This document shows positions 17,816 through 26,838 of a DNA stretch of 64,000 nt, piece after piece. Positions within the stretch are counted from its first letter, which is position 1. Each line of letters begins with the position of its first letter. Below the pieces are notes generated by a model. That model had not been told where the DNA came from, did not search any database, and saw nothing but the letters and a program-made list of their open reading frames with translations. The DNA comes from Prochlorococcus sp. AG-402-M15. Its GTDB lineage: Bacteria; Cyanobacteriota; Cyanobacteriia; PCC-6307; Cyanobiaceae. The translations under genes were made by a program, and so were the position numbers. The stretch is from NCBI GenBank assembly GCA_003216615.1, contig QCIP01000004.1, forward strand, positions 62,001 through 126,000, given 5' to 3'.

Positions 17816-17882
17816 TTCTCTGATTTAAGTAATTAATATTTTACACATCAGAATTAATTTAAAAACAAAAATGAACCAAACT

Positions 17883-18074
17883 TCACCAATCACTTCTTTT
17901 CCCATCTATCCACTGCTCAATTTGATATTTAAGAAACCCGATTCTTTTGGGAGATAGTTGATGTTTTGGTGGAAAGGTTCCTTTTTCTACTCCGCGATTG
18001 ATAGTTGAAACCGAAAGTCCAATTAGATTTGATACTTCTTTGATGCTCAAAAAATGTCGTTTTTGATAGTCCAT
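17883..18074 (-). CDS. AlpA-family excisionase / phage-type regulator
   Basis: This 63-residue protein is a winged-helix MerR/AlpA-like DNA-binding domain: 'FLSIKEVSNLIGLSVSTINR' forms the helix-turn-helix and 'FPPKHQLSPKRIGF' with 'IEQWIDGK' completes the fold. AlpA proteins regulate or direct excision of integrated elements. It lies about 100 bases from the right attachment repeat, a normal place for xis or alpA, which supports a mobile origin of the 17.15-18.2 kb segment. No integrase is next to it. Confidence 0.85.
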   Translation of the reverse strand: MDYQKRHFLSIKEVSNLIGLSVSTINRGVEKGTFPPKHQLSPKRIGFLKYQIEQWIDGKRSDW

Positions 18075-18089
18075 AATGCGAATAAAATG

Positions 18090-18109
18090 TGTGGCATTTA
18101 TGTGGCATT
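18090..18109. repeat. Tandem TGTGGCATT pair upstream of alpA
   Basis: TGTGGCATT occurs at 18090-18098 and again at 18101-18109, an 11-base period (one helical turn). It lies 16 bases before the alpA start on the minus strand, a good position for an operator or recombination-factor site. Confidence 0.45.
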
Positions 18110-18133
18110 GATTGGATTTTTCCGATTTCTTTA

Positions 18134-18170
18134 CTTCAACCGCAGTCAGAGTGCTTCAAATTCACTTCAA
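18134..18170. promoter_or_regulatory. CTTCAA cluster beside the right attachment repeat
   Basis: CTTCAA occurs at 18134, 18154 and 18165 (the first and last as CTTCAACCG) and again at 18209 inside the repeat. Repeated short sites next to an attachment core are what arm-type recombinase sites look like; this is inference. Confidence 0.3.
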
Positions 18171-18178
18171 CCGACTCT

Positions 18179-18214
18179 CGCCCGGGGAGTTCAATAAACG
18201 TCAAGAGACTTCAA
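18179..18214 (+). repeat. Right attachment repeat (tRNA-Asn 3' fragment)
   Basis: The 36 bases are an exact copy of 17152-17187. The base before it differs (T instead of C) and no tRNA body precedes it, so it is a displaced tRNA end left by integration. Confidence 0.85.
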
Positions 18215-18251
18215 TTAACTGTATGTGATGTCATGCTACTTGGGGTCTTTT

Positions 18252-18905
18252 TTAATCTAAAAATTTAAGAAGTATTTGTTTTCTCATGTATTTATATTCC
18301 TCTTCATCAATAGTGCCTTTAGTTAGTAAATCTTCTACTTCAGAAAGTCTGTCTTGCAATGTCATAGGTAATATTTTTTTTCTTGATGGACTCAGATAGA
18401 AAATTAATAATACAATTCCTCCAATAAACGGAACAAAACTGATAAGAATCCACCACGGGTTTTTGGCGGCATCTCTCAAACGACGTACTTGAAGAGAAAT
18501 AATCGGTATTAAAGTAACTATGGAATACGCATAAATAGGTAAGAAAATATACGGCATTACATTTACATCATTGTTAAATAATGTGCGTTTTAAACCGTAG
18601 AAAACATAAGTACTGTTATTGATGTCTAAAAATAGACAAATCCCTAATAAGACTAGAATAATGATTTTAATTAATAACCATGCCTGAGTAATCCAAAAGG
18701 TTCTTCTTGTTGTAGTACCTCTAAAATCAAAAGAACGTTTCCAGAATTCAATTAAATAAATAAATGAGATTATTGCTAGTTCTTGTTTGAAATGGATACC
18801 AGAATCTTCAATTTTTGCAGCGATTGCAAGAATAACAATTAAACAAAAAATGCAAATAAAAGTTGCTAAAATATGAGTTAATTTCTGGTATTTTATACAT
18901 AAAAA
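18252..18905 (-). CDS. DUF805-SHOCT membrane protein, copy 2 (no canonical start codon)
   Basis: The only in-frame ATG (18557) would give 101 residues and cut the DUF805 domain in half. Translating further upstream, the same frame stays open to a TAA at 18906-18908, and the extra residues continue the homology to copy 1, including 'EFWKRSF', 'FWITQ' and 'LFLDIN' at matching places. I found no ATG, GTG or TTG in this extension. The gene therefore starts at a non-standard codon (ATA/ATT type) or has lost its start and is decaying. The SHOCT domain is intact. Its 3' end sits at a 1,027-base offset from copy 1. Confidence 0.6.
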   Translation of the reverse strand, partial: FLCIKYQKLTHILATFICIFCLIVILAIAAKIEDSGIHFKQELAIISFIYLIEFWKRSFDFRGTTTRRTFWITQAWLLIKIIILVLLGICLFLDINNSTYVFYGLKRTLFNNDVNVMPYIFLPIYAYSIVTLIPIISLQVRRLRDAAKNPWWILISFVPFIGGIVLLIFYLSPSRKKILPMTLQDRLSEVEDLLTKGTIDEEEYKYMRKQILLKFLD

Positions 18906-18922
18906 TTATCTGAAATCAATTA

Positions 18923-20155
18923 TTAAAAACTTTCAATTAATTCTTTGGTTGAATAAATCCCAACAAATGGTGCTGTAATTTCTTTAAGCACGCCTGTAGT
19001 TTTTCCTAACATACTATTTTTAACAGTTATTAAATCTCCTTCTTTTACAAAAGGATTTCTTTTGGAACCTCTTTTTGCTTTTGCATAATATGAAATTGTT
19101 TTCTTTACAACTGTCCCATCTGCTTCGTATCTAATTAAAACTATCTTTCCTGATAAAGGTTTTATTGGTCCAGTCAAATCAATCACATCTGATAATGTAG
19201 CTTCTAAGGGTAATTTTATATTTCCAGGATTTTCGACTCGACCAAAAATATCTACTGTTATGAATTTTGGAGAAATACCACTTAAAACAGATTTTGGAAT
19301 TTGATTTGTGGAAGACTGACTTAATTTTGGAAGAAATATACTATCTCCGTCAAATATACGTAAATCATTACTATCATCTAATTCATTCAAAAAAGAATTT
19401 AGGTTAATAAAAGCTCTTTTTTTGCCTCCACCTTTACCAAGAGGTACATCTCGGATAATTTCTATCCTAGATAAATCAGTTAAGGAAGTTATACCACCTG
19501 CTTTCAGAATAACGTCAGAAATAGTAGTTATATTTTCACTAGTTCTTTTGATATTGAAAGAATTATCTGATGATTGATTACTTGATTCAATCTTGCTCTT
19601 AGCAGTAGGTTTCTTAAGCTGATTCACATTAGAATCAGCATCAATTTGTGATTCTAAGAAAAAGCTTGATGTGTAAGAAGGGAATTTATATAATCCTGGA
19701 TTTCTAACTTCACCTTTAATTGATACTGTCAAAGGCTTAAAAGTTGCAATTCTTACTGTTATATTGGGATATCTAATGAATTCAAAATATTTTTTATTTA
19801 ATAATTTAGATAATTCAGATAGTGTTAAACCTCGAACATAAGTTTCATATATTTCTGGAAGCAATATTTCGCCCTCTGGGTTAACTTCATAATTTCCATT
19901 AAACATTTCCAATTGAAAATCAATTGATAAAACATCACCCGTATCAATTATGTAATCTTGTAACTCTTCTTTAGACTTCAAATAGTCAATTGGAATGTCG
20001 TTTTTATCCTTAGGGTTTGAATTATTACTTTCTGCTTTGGATAAATCAAAAATAAAAAAAGAAATTAAAAAAAAACCAATTAAAAAGGTTTTTGAATTCC
20101 ATTTAAAGGAAAATAATCTTTTAAATTTATTCTCAAGTATATTTTGTAAACTCAA
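18923..20155 (-). CDS. Polysaccharide export protein (Wza-like, Poly_export plus SLBB)
   Basis: This 410-residue envelope protein has a signal segment (hydrophobic residues about 24-40, ending near 'SKAES'). A Poly_export domain follows at 65-145 ('YIIDTGDVLSI', 'EGEILLPEI', 'YPNITVRI'), then SLBB-type beta-grasp units near 147-260 and 285-360. Such proteins form the outer-membrane exit for capsule or exopolysaccharide. No Wzc, glycosyltransferase or polymerase gene is next to it, so it is an orphan within the accessory zone. It may act with a distant polysaccharide cluster. Confidence 0.83.
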   Translation of the reverse strand: MSLQNILENKFKRLFSFKWNSKTFLIGFFLISFFIFDLSKAESNNSNPKDKNDIPIDYLKSKEELQDYIIDTGDVLSIDFQLEMFNGNYEVNPEGEILLPEIYETYVRGLTLSELSKLLNKKYFEFIRYPNITVRIATFKPLTVSIKGEVRNPGLYKFPSYTSSFFLESQIDADSNVNQLKKPTAKSKIESSNQSSDNSFNIKRTSENITTISDVILKAGGITSLTDLSRIEIIRDVPLGKGGGKKRAFINLNSFLNELDDSNDLRIFDGDSIFLPKLSQSSTNQIPKSVLSGISPKFITVDIFGRVENPGNIKLPLEATLSDVIDLTGPIKPLSGKIVLIRYEADGTVVKKTISYYAKAKRGSKRNPFVKEGDLITVKNSMLGKTTGVLKEITAPFVGIYSTKELIESF

Positions 20156-20199
20156 AAGATTGCAAAAATAAACAGAATTAAAACTATCTTACTATTAAT

Positions 20200-20448
20200 C
20201 TAGATAAATAGATAACTAGATAAATAAATATCTAGATAATATATTTGTTTATTGTTGTTTTTTTCAAGTTTGGTAATTATTTTTTCAATTTCTAAGAGCT
20301 TTTCTTCAATAGTCTTCATACCGTCTTTACTCATTGGACTTACATATTGCTGAAGAATACTCGATATGTATTCTCCAAGTGCTTTACCTTCTTTTGTCGA
20401 TTGAACTTTTAAATTTTTTAATAAATCAGCATTGATATTGATATTTAA
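20200..20448 (-). pseudogene. Decayed ribbon-helix-helix (CopG/Arc-type) gene
   Basis: A frame of 82 codons is open between stops at 20449-20451 and 20200-20202 but has no usable start codon at its head. Its N-terminal half reads 'INADLLKNLKVQSTKEGKAL' and then 'EYISSILQQYV', the strand-helix-helix pattern of CopG/ParG-like DNA-binding proteins. A different frame just upstream reads 'ELKKNII', as expected for the missing N-terminus, so a single frameshift is likely. A coiled Glu/Lys-rich tail follows, and the stop falls within an 8-base tandem repeat. RHH proteins usually act as antitoxins or plasmid regulators; no partner is visible. Confidence 0.5.
20201..20240. repeat. 8-base tandem repeat (TAGATAAA-type, five units)
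   Basis: Five 8-base units run from 20201 to 20240: four begin TAGATAA and one (20225-20232) is degenerate. The array covers the 3' end of the decayed RHH frame. Since 8 is not a multiple of 3, unit gain or loss would shift that frame. Confidence 0.65.
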
Positions 20449-20451
20449 TTA

Positions 20452-20757
20452 TGTTCTTTTTTAATTCATATATTTTGTGAGTTTCTTTTTTGTTAAAAAG
20501 TGGTTAGTCGAATATATATATGTGGGTAAATTTAATGTATTATTAAAATCAGTAAATAGAACATCAAAATTAATTTAATAATCTTATGAAAATATTATTT
20601 TAGTAACTATAATTACATGTTTTAATAACAGTATTTAGAACATTTATAAAATTCTTTAAATAAACAAAAAAATAAGATCTTTAATTTATTTGTACGTTCC
20701 ATATAATCAAGATATATTTTATGTTTTTACAGTCTGAATTACGCCTTTCAGGAAATT
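20452..20757. other. AT-rich intergenic stretch with no gene seen
   Basis: This roughly 300-base stretch has no convincing frame on either strand, no RNA structure I can support, and no clear repeat apart from two loosely similar 'AAATAGAACAT'/'ATTTAGAACAT' words at about 20555 and 20632. It separates the RHH remnant from the next minus-strand gene. Confidence 0.5.
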
Positions 20758-21117
20758 CTAGTCATTCCACATATCCTTTTTCTCTTGATCTAAATTATTT
20801 CTTTCAATTAATTCTATTCTTTGTTTCTGAGAATCTAATTCTGTTTCAAAACCGTTTTTCTCGTCAATGTAATTTGTTTTTATTTCTAGGATAATTATCT
20901 CAAATTGCTCTCCAAAAAAATCTGACATTTCTCTCCATGCTTCCATTTCTTCTTCTTTGTCAATAGTATCGTTTATTTGATGAGAAATAATTTCTTGTAC
21001 ATATTGTCTAAGCTCTTGATGACTCATAGATTCAACTTTTTTTTGAATATAAAATTCTTTAATTTTTTCTAGTTGTTTTTTTGATAAATCAGAATAGATA
21101 AATGATTTTTTTTTCAT
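20758..21117 (-). CDS. Unknown charged coiled-coil protein
   Basis: This 119-residue protein is very rich in Glu, Lys and Gln and is predicted almost wholly helical. Residues 10-60 ('SKKQLEKIKEF', 'SMSHQELRQYVQEIISHQI') and 85-115 look like coiled-coil segments, and there is no signal peptide or membrane helix. I think similar proteins occur in several copies in picocyanobacteria, but I cannot name a family. It sits in the accessory zone just upstream of rpaA, on the other strand, and its function is not inferable from context. Confidence 0.65.
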   Translation of the reverse strand: MKKKSFIYSDLSKKQLEKIKEFYIQKKVESMSHQELRQYVQEIISHQINDTIDKEEEMEAWREMSDFFGEQFEIIILEIKTNYIDEKNGFETELDSQKQRIELIERNNLDQEKKDMWND

Positions 21118-21429
21118 AAATACTTAAATTTTTTTTAATATAGACAAAATTATTAGTTTAAACACTCAGAAGAAATCAAAAACTTTAAACTCAGTTAAAT
21201 TCTCTTTGAAAACTAAGAATCAACATTTAATTTGATTTTCAGATACATTATTATGACTGTCTGAATTAGATATTTTTTAAATTAAATCATTATTTTTAGT
21301 GTCTGATTATTAAGAAAAAGTAAATAGAATCGAAAGAAATTGTAAAATTTATACTTTTAAAAAATATGCAATTTCTCTCTAATACCTTGCTATTATTAAG
21401 TTAATTCATAAATCTAATTGATAAAATTG

Positions 21430-21457
21430 TTTACACTAATTCAGCAATCTTTATAAA
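21430..21457 (+). promoter_or_regulatory. rpaA: Candidate rpaA promoter in a 394-base leader region
   Basis: TTTACA at 21430-21435 and TATAAA at 21452-21457 are spaced by 16 bases, which would place a start near 21464, about 48 bases before the rpaA ATG. The rest of the 21118-21511 spacer holds nothing I can name. GTTTACA also resembles one half of the HLR1 box bound by RpaB, but a second half at the required 2-base spacing is not evident. Confidence 0.4.
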
Positions 21458-21511
21458 TTCTTGAGAGAATCATAGTACAAAAACTTAATTTTAATTTAAT
21501 AGTCTATAAAT

Positions 21512-22294
21512 ATGAAAATTTCAATCCTTTTAATTGAAGATGATCGTGATATGCGAGATTTGGTGGCTAGGCATTTAGAACATTCTGGGTTCGATGTACA
21601 AAAAGCTGAAGATGGCATTAAAGGACAAGCATTAGCCCTTCAATACTCACCAGATTTAATACTCTTAGATTTAATGCTTCCAAGTGTTGATGGATTAACT
21701 TTATGCCAGCGTCTTAGAAGAGATGAAAGAACTTCAAATATCCCAATTTTGATGATAACTGCATTAGGTGGCCTTAAAGATAAAGTGACTGGGTTTAATT
21801 CTGGAGCAGATGATTACATTACTAAACCCTTCGATCTAGAAGAATTACATGTACGTATAAAAGCATTATTAAGAAGAACCAACAGAGCACAATTGAATTC
21901 TAGTAACCAGCAAGAAATACTAAATTATGGCCCTTTAACTCTTGTTCCGGAAAGATTTGAAGCTATCTGGTTTGAATCTCCTGTTAGATTAACCCATCTT
22001 GAATTTGAATTGCTTCACTGTCTCTTGCAGAGACATGGTCAAACTGTATCGCCAGCATTAATTCTTAAAGAAGTTTGGGGATATGAACCTGATGATGATA
22101 TTGAGACCATAAGAGTTCATATTAGACACTTACGCACTAAATTAGAACCTGATCCACGTAAGCCTATATATATAAAAACTGTATATGGTGCTGGATATTG
22201 TCTTGAGTTACCTATTGGTTCTAAAGTTGAAGTTGCTAGGCAAGAGTTTATTCAAGCAAGAAATCCTAATTTGATAAATTCTGCCGTAGATTAA
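21512..22294 (+). CDS. rpaA: OmpR-type response regulator RpaA
   Basis: RpaA is the main output regulator of the cyanobacterial circadian clock, phosphorylated by SasA. The receiver domain (residues 1-120) has the phospho-acceptor Asp53 and the switch lysine in 'DDYITKPF'. The winged-helix domain (about 140-235) contains '[21 protein letters not shown]' type motifs and '[19 protein letters not shown]', which I recognise as RpaA rather than RpaB. A short tail follows. It is a single-gene unit with a long 5' spacer; its stop overlaps that of the convergent holB. Confidence 0.92.
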   Translation: MKISILLIEDDRDMRDLVARHLEHSGFDVQKAEDGIKGQALALQYSPDLILLDLMLPSVDGLTLCQRLRRDERTSNIPILMITALGGLKDKVTGFNSGADDYITKPFDLEELHVRIKALLRRTNRAQLNSSNQQEILNYGPLTLVPERFEAIWFESPVRLTHLEFELLHCLLQRHGQTVSPALILKEVWGYEPDDDIETIRVHIRHLRTKLEPDPRKPIYIKTVYGAGYCLELPIGSKVEVARQEFIQARNPNLINSAVD

Positions 22295-23259
22295 TCTCTT
22301 ATTTCTTCTATTGAAATTTTTAAAAAAGTAATTTCCCATGCCAACCTTGGTTGAATGTTTTTTCTTAAGAGATATTTTAAATTTTCAAGTTTTTTAACTA
22401 AACCAATACTTTTTGTATTTCTCCACCACATAGTTTGAATTAAATTGACTAAACAAATCTGTTGATAAATTTCTAATTTTTCAGATATTAATTGAGATAC
22501 TTCTAATATTTCCAGACTATTTTTTATTGGAGAATCTAATTTACTTATAATTTCATCTGAAATATCGTTCCAAATTTCAATATTTTTCAATAATTGATTT
22601 GGAGATCCATTTGCAGAGTTTATTAAATCTTCAGATTTTAATTTTGTATTAATGTTTAATTTAGAAGTATCTAAATAGTTTTCCAAAATTGACTCTATTT
22701 GTTTACTAGAAAAGGATCGAAATCTGACTATTTGACATCTTGAGATGACCGTATCTAGGAGAAGGTTCAATTTAGATGTTAGTAAAATAAAAATGCCATT
22801 ACTAGGTTCTTCTAATGTTTTTAAGAGACAATTTGATGCTGCTTCGTTTAAGAGGTGTGCATCAATAATTAAAACAATTTTTTTTTCTGAGTCTATTGAT
22901 TTCTGACCAAGAAAAGTTTTGATATTACGTATTTGAGCAATTTTAATAATCTCAGATCCACTTTTTATTGTTTTTTCAATATCGGAACTTCTTGAACTTT
23001 TAGTTTTCAAAAGAGAATCAGGTTCGATAATTAAAAAATCAGGATGGTTATTGTTGTTAATTCTCTCTTCAACATTCTCTCTTGGTGAAGATTGTTTGAA
23101 TATCTCTTTTATAAATCGAAGAGCAGTTTGCTTTTTCCCTACTCCTTCAGCACCATAAAATATATAACCATTAGCAAATGATTTGTTTTTAATTATGCAT
23201 TTAAGATAGGTATTGATTTCTTCATTAAATAAAAAATTATTTTTTTTAACCTCAATCAT
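22291..23259 (-). CDS. holB: DNA polymerase III delta-prime subunit
   Basis: This AAA+ protein is a fixed part of the clamp loader. Residues 29-40 hold a P-loop-like '[12 protein letters not shown]', the sensor region includes '[18 protein letters not shown]', and the 'SRCQIVRF' arginine-finger motif follows. The 322-residue length is normal. It overlaps tmk by 4 bases, the common tmk-holB pairing of many bacteria, which supports the call. Upstream on the same strand is the copper ATPase. Confidence 0.9.
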   Translation of the reverse strand: MIEVKKNNFLFNEEINTYLKCIIKNKSFANGYIFYGAEGVGKKQTALRFIKEIFKQSSPRENVEERINNNNHPDFLIIEPDSLLKTKSSRSSDIEKTIKSGSEIIKIAQIRNIKTFLGQKSIDSEKKIVLIIDAHLLNEAASNCLLKTLEEPSNGIFILLTSKLNLLLDTVISRCQIVRFRSFSSKQIESILENYLDTSKLNINTKLKSEDLINSANGSPNQLLKNIEIWNDISDEIISKLDSPIKNSLEILEVSQLISEKLEIYQQICLVNLIQTMWWRNTKSIGLVKKLENLKYLLRKNIQPRLAWEITFLKISIEEIRD

Positions 23260-23894
23260 TTTTTATTGGAAAAATTGTTTAGTACAGTCTCTTTAATTTG
23301 ATCAGCAATAGTTTTAATATTTTGAGAGGCAGATATTACTTTCCAGTTTTTTTCTTTGGCAATTAGTTTGAATCCTTCATTTACTTTTTCTAAAAACTTA
23401 ATCCCTTCTGACTCTATTCTATCTGGAATTTTATTTTTTCTTCGGAATATACTCTCTTCTGGAGAAATTTCTAATAAAAAAGTTAGATCAGGAGATTCTC
23501 CTTGACACACAATAGATTCAATATTTTTAATTATTTCTAAATTTATATTTCTTCCATAACCTTGATAAGCCAGGGTGGAATCGGAGAATCTATCACTTAT
23601 TACCCAATCATTGTTATTTAAAGCAGGTGAAATAATTTTTGAAACGTGTTCAGCTCTATCAGCTGAATAAAGTAATAATTCCGCAAGCGATGAAGGCTTG
23701 TTATTTTCATTATTATCAAGGATCAGTCCTCTAAGTTTTTTTCCTAAAAGACTGCCTCCCGGCTCTCTTGTTGTGATTAATTGAGACCCTTTCTTAATTA
23801 GACCACTATAAGGTAGCCATTTAGAGAGTTCATCTATTTGGGTAGTCTTACCACATCCATCAATACCCTCAATAACGATAAATTTTCCTTTCAT
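23256..23894 (-). CDS. tmk: Thymidylate kinase
   Basis: Tmk phosphorylates dTMP to dTDP. The P-loop '[10 protein letters not shown]' is at residues 10-19, the DR[FY] motif appears as 'SDRFSDST', and 'TREPGGS' with the family arginine lies near residue 43. The 212-residue length is typical. It starts right after the end of the copper ATPase gene (no gap) and overlaps holB by 4 bases, forming a three-gene minus-strand run. Confidence 0.94.
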   Translation of the reverse strand: MKGKFIVIEGIDGCGKTTQIDELSKWLPYSGLIKKGSQLITTREPGGSLLGKKLRGLILDNNENNKPSSLAELLLYSADRAEHVSKIISPALNNNDWVISDRFSDSTLAYQGYGRNINLEIIKNIESIVCQGESPDLTFLLEISPEESIFRRKNKIPDRIESEGIKFLEKVNEGFKLIAKEKNWKVISASQNIKTIADQIKETVLNNFSNKK

Positions 23895-26189
23895 TTAATC
23901 CAAAGATAAAGCATTAATTACAACTGTAATAGAGCTAGTAGCCATCAATAATGCTGCTATTGAGGGAGTAAGAAGAATACCGTATTTAGGGAATAAAATC
24001 CCGGCTGCTAAGGGTATAGCTAGTAAGTTGTAACCAAAAGCCCATATAAGATTTTGCTTTATTTTTCTTATAGTTTTTTTTGCAAGATTTAATGCATAGG
24101 GTAATCCATTTAGTTGATCTCCCATTAATACTACATCTGCATTCGCCTTGGCTATTTGAGTCCCTGATCCTACCGCAATTCCTAAGTCTGAGGATGCTAA
24201 GGCTGGGGCATCATTAATACCATCACCAATCATTGCAACTTTATTATTGATTTTTAAATTTTCTATAGTCTTGAGTTTCATTTGAGGAAGAAGATCCCAT
24301 TTTACTTCTGTTTCTTTACAACCAATTTTTTTTGCTAAAGCTAAAACTGTTTGTTTTCTATCTCCACTTAAAATATTAATTTTAAATTTGTTTTCTCTTA
24401 AATTTTGAACTGTTTTGATTGAATCATTTCTCAGTAAATCTCCTAACAAGATAAAGCCTAGCAACTTCTCATCGACACTTACTCCAATGATTGTATTCGT
24501 TTTTGTCTCTTCATTTGTAATGACTTTTTTTGCATCACCATCAATAATTATTCCTTTACTTAATAGCCATTCAACATTTCCAATATTGATAAGTCCATTA
24601 ATTGAATCAAGTTCTCCAGAAATACCTCTACCTGTATGGGTGAAAATTTTTTTTATTGGAAATAAACTTAAATTTTGTTTTTTTGCCTCTTGAATTAATG
24701 CTTTAGCGATTGGATGTCTGCTTTCCTTTTCTAAACTGGCAGCTATTTTTAACAAAAATAAATGATCATTATTATTTTTATAATCAACTATGAAAGGCTC
24801 ACCTTTTGTTAGAGTGCCTGTTTTATCAAAAATAATGTGATTAATTTTTGAGGCTATTTCTATTTTATCCCCTCCTTTGAATAAAATCCCTTTTTTTGCT
24901 GCTTTACCTGATGCGACAGTTATTACAGTTGGTGTGGCTAAACCCAATGCACAAGGACAAGCTATTACTAAAACAGCAATTGACAGTTGAATTGCTAAAC
25001 TCAAGAAATTCTCAGCATTACTACCAAGCGAACTATGAAGTGTGTGGCTTGAGTGAGTTATGAATTGATTATTATGACTTAATAAATCAGGCCAAAAGTT
25101 TATTGCCACCTTCCACCAAAAGAAGAAGGTTAAAGTAGCAAAAATAAGTACAAAGTAAGTAAATTTTCCTGCAACTTTATCAGCAATTCTTTGAATTCGA
25201 GGTTTTTTAGCGTTTACAGATTCAATAAGACTTACTAGTTTTGCAAGAGAAGAATCCCCACCTACCTTTTGAACTTTAAGTCTAAGAGTTGAATTAAGGT
25301 TTAAAGATCCACTAGATAAATTATCGCCTTCTTTTATTTCGATAGGTTTGGATTCTCCAGTAATATGTGAAACATCAACATATGAATTACCTTGAATAAC
25401 AATGCAGTCTGCAGGTACTCTGTCTCCTGCTAAAACTTGAATCTCCTGATCAGGTCTTAAAGAGTTTACCCTTATTGACTTGATTTGATTATCTTTTGTG
25501 TAGATATTTGCCATTTCAGGTTGAAGATCTAATAACTCGCCAATGGATGAACCAGTTTGGTATCTAGCTCTTTCTTCTAAGAAACGCCCAATCAGTATAA
25601 AACCTAATAGCATAACTGGTTCATTAAAAAAACAAGGAAAACCAGTGGTAGGGAATATTAAGGAGAGAAGACTTGTTGTATATGCGCTAGTTACTCCAAG
25701 AGCTACTAAAGAATCCATATCCGGAAGGTTATTAATAAATGATTTAAATCCATTCATAATTATTCCTCTGCCAGGAAATAATAAAGCTAATGTTGCTAAT
25801 GAAGCGTGAAAAAATATATTACCTATTATTGGAAAATTTATATATCTTCCTTCTGCCAGATGACCTAAACCTGAAAATAATAAAAGTAGGAGGGCAAAAG
25901 TTAGTTTTTCCCATTGATTATTCCACTTCTTTTTTTTTTCTAATTCTGCTTTATTTATTTTTTTTGAAAAATCATTTATGTAAATCTTTGATGGGAAACC
26001 ATTTTCTTTTAGGTTTTCGAGAACTGTTTCTATTTCTATATGTTTCTGGGTAATTTCAAAATATGCACTTTCAGTGAGTAAATTAACAGAAACATTTTCA
26101 ATACCTTCAGAATTATTCAATATTTTTTCAACAGTACTAACACAACCTCCGCACTTCATTCCTGTGATGCTTAATTGAATGCTCTCCAT
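23895..26189 (-). CDS. Copper-type P1B ATPase (PacS/CtaA-like)
   Basis: This 764-residue transporter begins with a heavy-metal-associated domain with GMxCxxC at Cys13 and Cys16. About eight transmembrane helices follow, with the ion-pathway motif Cys411-Pro412-Cys413, the phosphorylated Asp455 in DKTGT, and the 'GDGINDAPAL' hinge motif near residue 655. The CPC motif indicates Cu(I). Cyanobacteria use such pumps at the plasma membrane (CtaA) or thylakoid (PacS) to supply plastocyanin; sequence alone does not decide which. A His-rich lumenal loop (residues 372-385) precedes the CPC helix. Confidence 0.9.
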   Translation of the reverse strand: MESIQLSITGMKCGGCVSTVEKILNNSEGIENVSVNLLTESAYFEITQKHIEIETVLENLKENGFPSKIYINDFSKKINKAELEKKKKWNNQWEKLTFALLLLLFSGLGHLAEGRYINFPIIGNIFFHASLATLALLFPGRGIIMNGFKSFINNLPDMDSLVALGVTSAYTTSLLSLIFPTTGFPCFFNEPVMLLGFILIGRFLEERARYQTGSSIGELLDLQPEMANIYTKDNQIKSIRVNSLRPDQEIQVLAGDRVPADCIVIQGNSYVDVSHITGESKPIEIKEGDNLSSGSLNLNSTLRLKVQKVGGDSSLAKLVSLIESVNAKKPRIQRIADKVAGKFTYFVLIFATLTFFFWWKVAINFWPDLLSHNNQFITHSSHTLHSSLGSNAENFLSLAIQLSIAVLVIACPCALGLATPTVITVASGKAAKKGILFKGGDKIEIASKINHIIFDKTGTLTKGEPFIVDYKNNNDHLFLLKIAASLEKESRHPIAKALIQEAKKQNLSLFPIKKIFTHTGRGISGELDSINGLINIGNVEWLLSKGIIIDGDAKKVITNEETKTNTIIGVSVDEKLLGFILLGDLLRNDSIKTVQNLRENKFKINILSGDRKQTVLALAKKIGCKETEVKWDLLPQMKLKTIENLKINNKVAMIGDGINDAPALASSDLGIAVGSGTQIAKANADVVLMGDQLNGLPYALNLAKKTIRKIKQNLIWAFGYNLLAIPLAAGILFPKYGILLTPSIAALLMATSSITVVINALSLD

Positions 26190-26308
26190 ATTTTCACTAT
26201 AAAAGCATATTAATGCTTAACTTTCTTTTACTATAATAATAAATGTTATAGACTTTTTAAATAGTTATTTTTAAAAATTACTATACTTATTTTATTAGAT
26301 TTAAAGCA

Positions 26309-26830
26309 GTGCCCAGTAATCAAAACAGAGACAATTTTATTGATAAAGCTTTTACTGTAATTGCAGAATCTATAGTCAAAATAATGCCTATTGCAGAGAA
26401 GGAAAAAAAAGCTTATATCTACTATAGAGATGGCCTAGCGGCTCAAAATAATGGCGATTATTCGGAAGCATTGGAGTATTACAAAGAGAGTTTGTTACTT
26501 GAAGAAAATAAAATAGATAGGGGTGAGACCCTAAAAAATATGGCAATAATATACATGAGTAACGGTGAAGAGGATTTGTCTATTGAAACTTATGAAAAGG
26601 CATTAATTGAAAATCCTAAACAACCATCATGTCTTAAAAATATAGGTTTAATTTATGAAAAAAGGGGAAGATACGCTGAACAAAATGGTGATTTAGATCA
26701 GAGAGATATTTGGTTTGATAAAGCTGCTGAAGTATGGTCTAAAGCAGTGAGATTATATCCTGGTGGTTATCTTGATATTGAGAATTGGCTAAAAAACTCA
26801 GGAAGAAGTTCAATAGATATGTACCTCTAA
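26309..26830 (+). CDS. ycf3: Photosystem I assembly protein Ycf3
   Basis: Ycf3 is a thylakoid-associated TPR protein needed for photosystem I assembly. The N-terminus '[16 protein letters not shown]' is characteristic. Three TPR units are visible at about residues 35-68 ('[20 protein letters not shown]'), 69-102 and 112-150. The length of 173 is normal. The start is GTG at 26309, immediately before the conserved N-terminus. It is divergent from the copper ATPase gene and convergent with radA. Confidence 0.94.
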   Translation: MPSNQNRDNFIDKAFTVIAESIVKIMPIAEKEKKAYIYYRDGLAAQNNGDYSEALEYYKESLLLEENKIDRGETLKNMAIIYMSNGEEDLSIETYEKALIENPKQPSCLKNIGLIYEKRGRYAEQNGDLDQRDIWFDKAAEVWSKAVRLYPGGYLDIENWLKNSGRSSIDMYL

Positions 26831-26838
26831 TATTTTTT

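Noticed and set aside
18088-18201. 36-codon plus-strand frame running from the alpA side into the right attachment repeat
   Set aside because: It is short, has no family resemblance and its end is set by the tRNA fragment; probably chance.
20452-20757. Possible small RNA in the AT-rich spacer
   Set aside because: No stable hairpin plus T-run, promoter pair or conserved element could be picked out by eye.
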